In this document: in pieces, positions 14,809 to 15,228 of the stretch | Layout: every line of letters begins with the position of its first letter | How positions within the stretch are numbered: the first letter of the stretch is position 1 | Assembly: GCA_964644135.1 (NCBI GenBank) | Contig: CAZXWD010000077.1 | Location: forward strand, 1 to 15,228 | DNA length: 15,228 bases | DNA from: CAZMOK01 sp964644135 | Lineage (GTDB): Bacteria > Bacteroidota > Bacteroidia > Bacteroidales > JAGOPY01 | Direction: 5' to 3' | Position numbers and translations under genes: made by a program | The notes under the pieces: model-generated | The model's database searches: none | The model's input: only the letters and a program-made list of their open reading frames with translations | Told to the model about the DNA's origin: nothing

Positions 14809-15228
14809 TTTCAGCATTGAAGCCCACTCATCGATCCGGCCATCGGTCAGTTCGGGCTGCTGGTCTTCATCCAGCGCAAGACCAACGAACTTTCCACCCT
14901 CGATCGATTCCGATTCTCTGAACTCATAACCTTCAACAGGCCAGGAACCGATATGCTTTGCCCCGTGTTTTTCAAACTCTGTTTTTATGTCCATCATACC
15001 GTCAACAAAATTATAGGGGTATAATATCTGGTCACCCAGGCCGAATATGGCAAATGGCTTGCCTTTAATATCAGCCTTCGACAGGCGAAGGAAGAAATCT
15101 GTCCAGATGGTTTTGTAGGCTTCTGTCCAGTTATCGGCGCCAGTGGTTGGAGCGCCGATAATAAATGCATCGTAGAGGGCAAACTCAGCGGTATTGAAAT
15201 GTTTTATGGTGAAGATATCAACCTGGCT
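14791..15228 (-). CDS. fldA: Long-chain flavodoxin, 5' end outside the window
   Basis: A minus-strand reading frame open from the window edge to a TAG at 14791-14793, giving 145 residues; about 20-30 N-terminal residues, including the phosphate-binding loop for FMN, should lie beyond the edge. Visible flavodoxin features, in fragment numbering, are FIIGAPTTGADNW (22-34) at the first FMN-contacting loop, then KGKPFAIFGLGDQILYP (from 55). After these come GAKHIGSWPVEGYEF and KFVGLALDEDQQPELT, which mark the long-chain class. The protein carries one FMN and transfers electrons at low potential in the cytoplasm, for example in place of ferredoxin. The first loop is unusual: most long-chain flavodoxins have PTW followed by a longer insert, whereas here the Trp is Thr and the loop is short. 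An annotation starting at the internal ATG near 14997 would be wrong. Confidence 0.88.
   Translation of the reverse strand, partial: SQVDIFTIKHFNTAEFALYDAFIIGAPTTGADNWTEAYKTIWTDFFLRLSKADIKGKPFAIFGLGDQILYPYNFVDGMMDIKTEFEKHGAKHIGSWPVEGYEFRESESIEGGKFVGLALDEDQQPELTDGRIDEWASMLKKELGI

Noticed and set aside
14994..15182. Separate small minus-strand gene upstream of the flavodoxin end
   Set aside because: The frame in phase with the flavodoxin C-terminus is open to the window edge and reads as flavodoxin; the other frame is a shadow.

Overview
The window looks like part of a Bacteroidota genome (Bacteroidales/Marinilabiliales-like), probably a draft or metagenome-assembled scaffold. Four things point there: promoters of the form TTTG-N19/20-TAnnTTTG; little sign of Shine-Dalgarno sites; several gene families typical of the phylum (a DUF4837 lipoprotein, a DUF5723-type outer-membrane protein with TSP3 repeats and an OmpA domain, and a lipocalin-like lipoprotein); and a run of exactly 100 Ns that looks like a scaffolding gap. 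I see no rRNA, tRNA, CRISPR array, insertion sequence or phage gene.

Layout. (1) 124-3406 is an envelope block: an MltD-type lytic transglycosylase with three LysM repeats, a DUF4837 lipoprotein, and a convergent small lipoprotein whose stop codon shares bases with the DUF4837 stop. (2) 3477-10699 is one tightly packed eight-gene efflux operon: TetR regulator, TolC-like outer-membrane channel, HlyD/YbhG-like periplasmic adaptor lipoprotein, a DUF2147 protein, two ABC ATPases and two ABC-2 permeases. Apart from the DUF2147 gene, it resembles the enterobacterial YbhG-YbhF-YbhS-YbhR exporter, but the double ATPase YbhF is two overlapping genes here and the outer-membrane channel lies in the operon. 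(3) 10728-13155 holds a strong promoter, a fairly long leader and a large DUF5723/TSP3/OmpA protein gene broken by the assembly gap. (4) 13308-14780 encodes an MltF-type lytic transglycosylase lipoprotein (substrate-binding domain plus SLT domain). (5) 14791-15228, minus strand, is the C-terminal part of a long-chain flavodoxin that runs off the window.

How the genes fit together. The efflux operon is a self-contained tripartite pump: ATPase heterodimer and permease heterodimer in the inner membrane, a lipid-anchored adaptor, and an outer-membrane duct, under a TetR repressor with a candidate operator just after the promoter's -7 box. The two ATPases have complementary defects, which predicts one working and one degenerate ATP site. 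The flanking genes are mostly envelope and peptidoglycan functions. The most unusual features are the paired ATPase degeneracy, the DUF2147 gene inside the pump operon, and a 7-bp tandem repeat that begins in the adaptor's stop codon just before it. No wholly new system is evident; most genes belong to families I can name.
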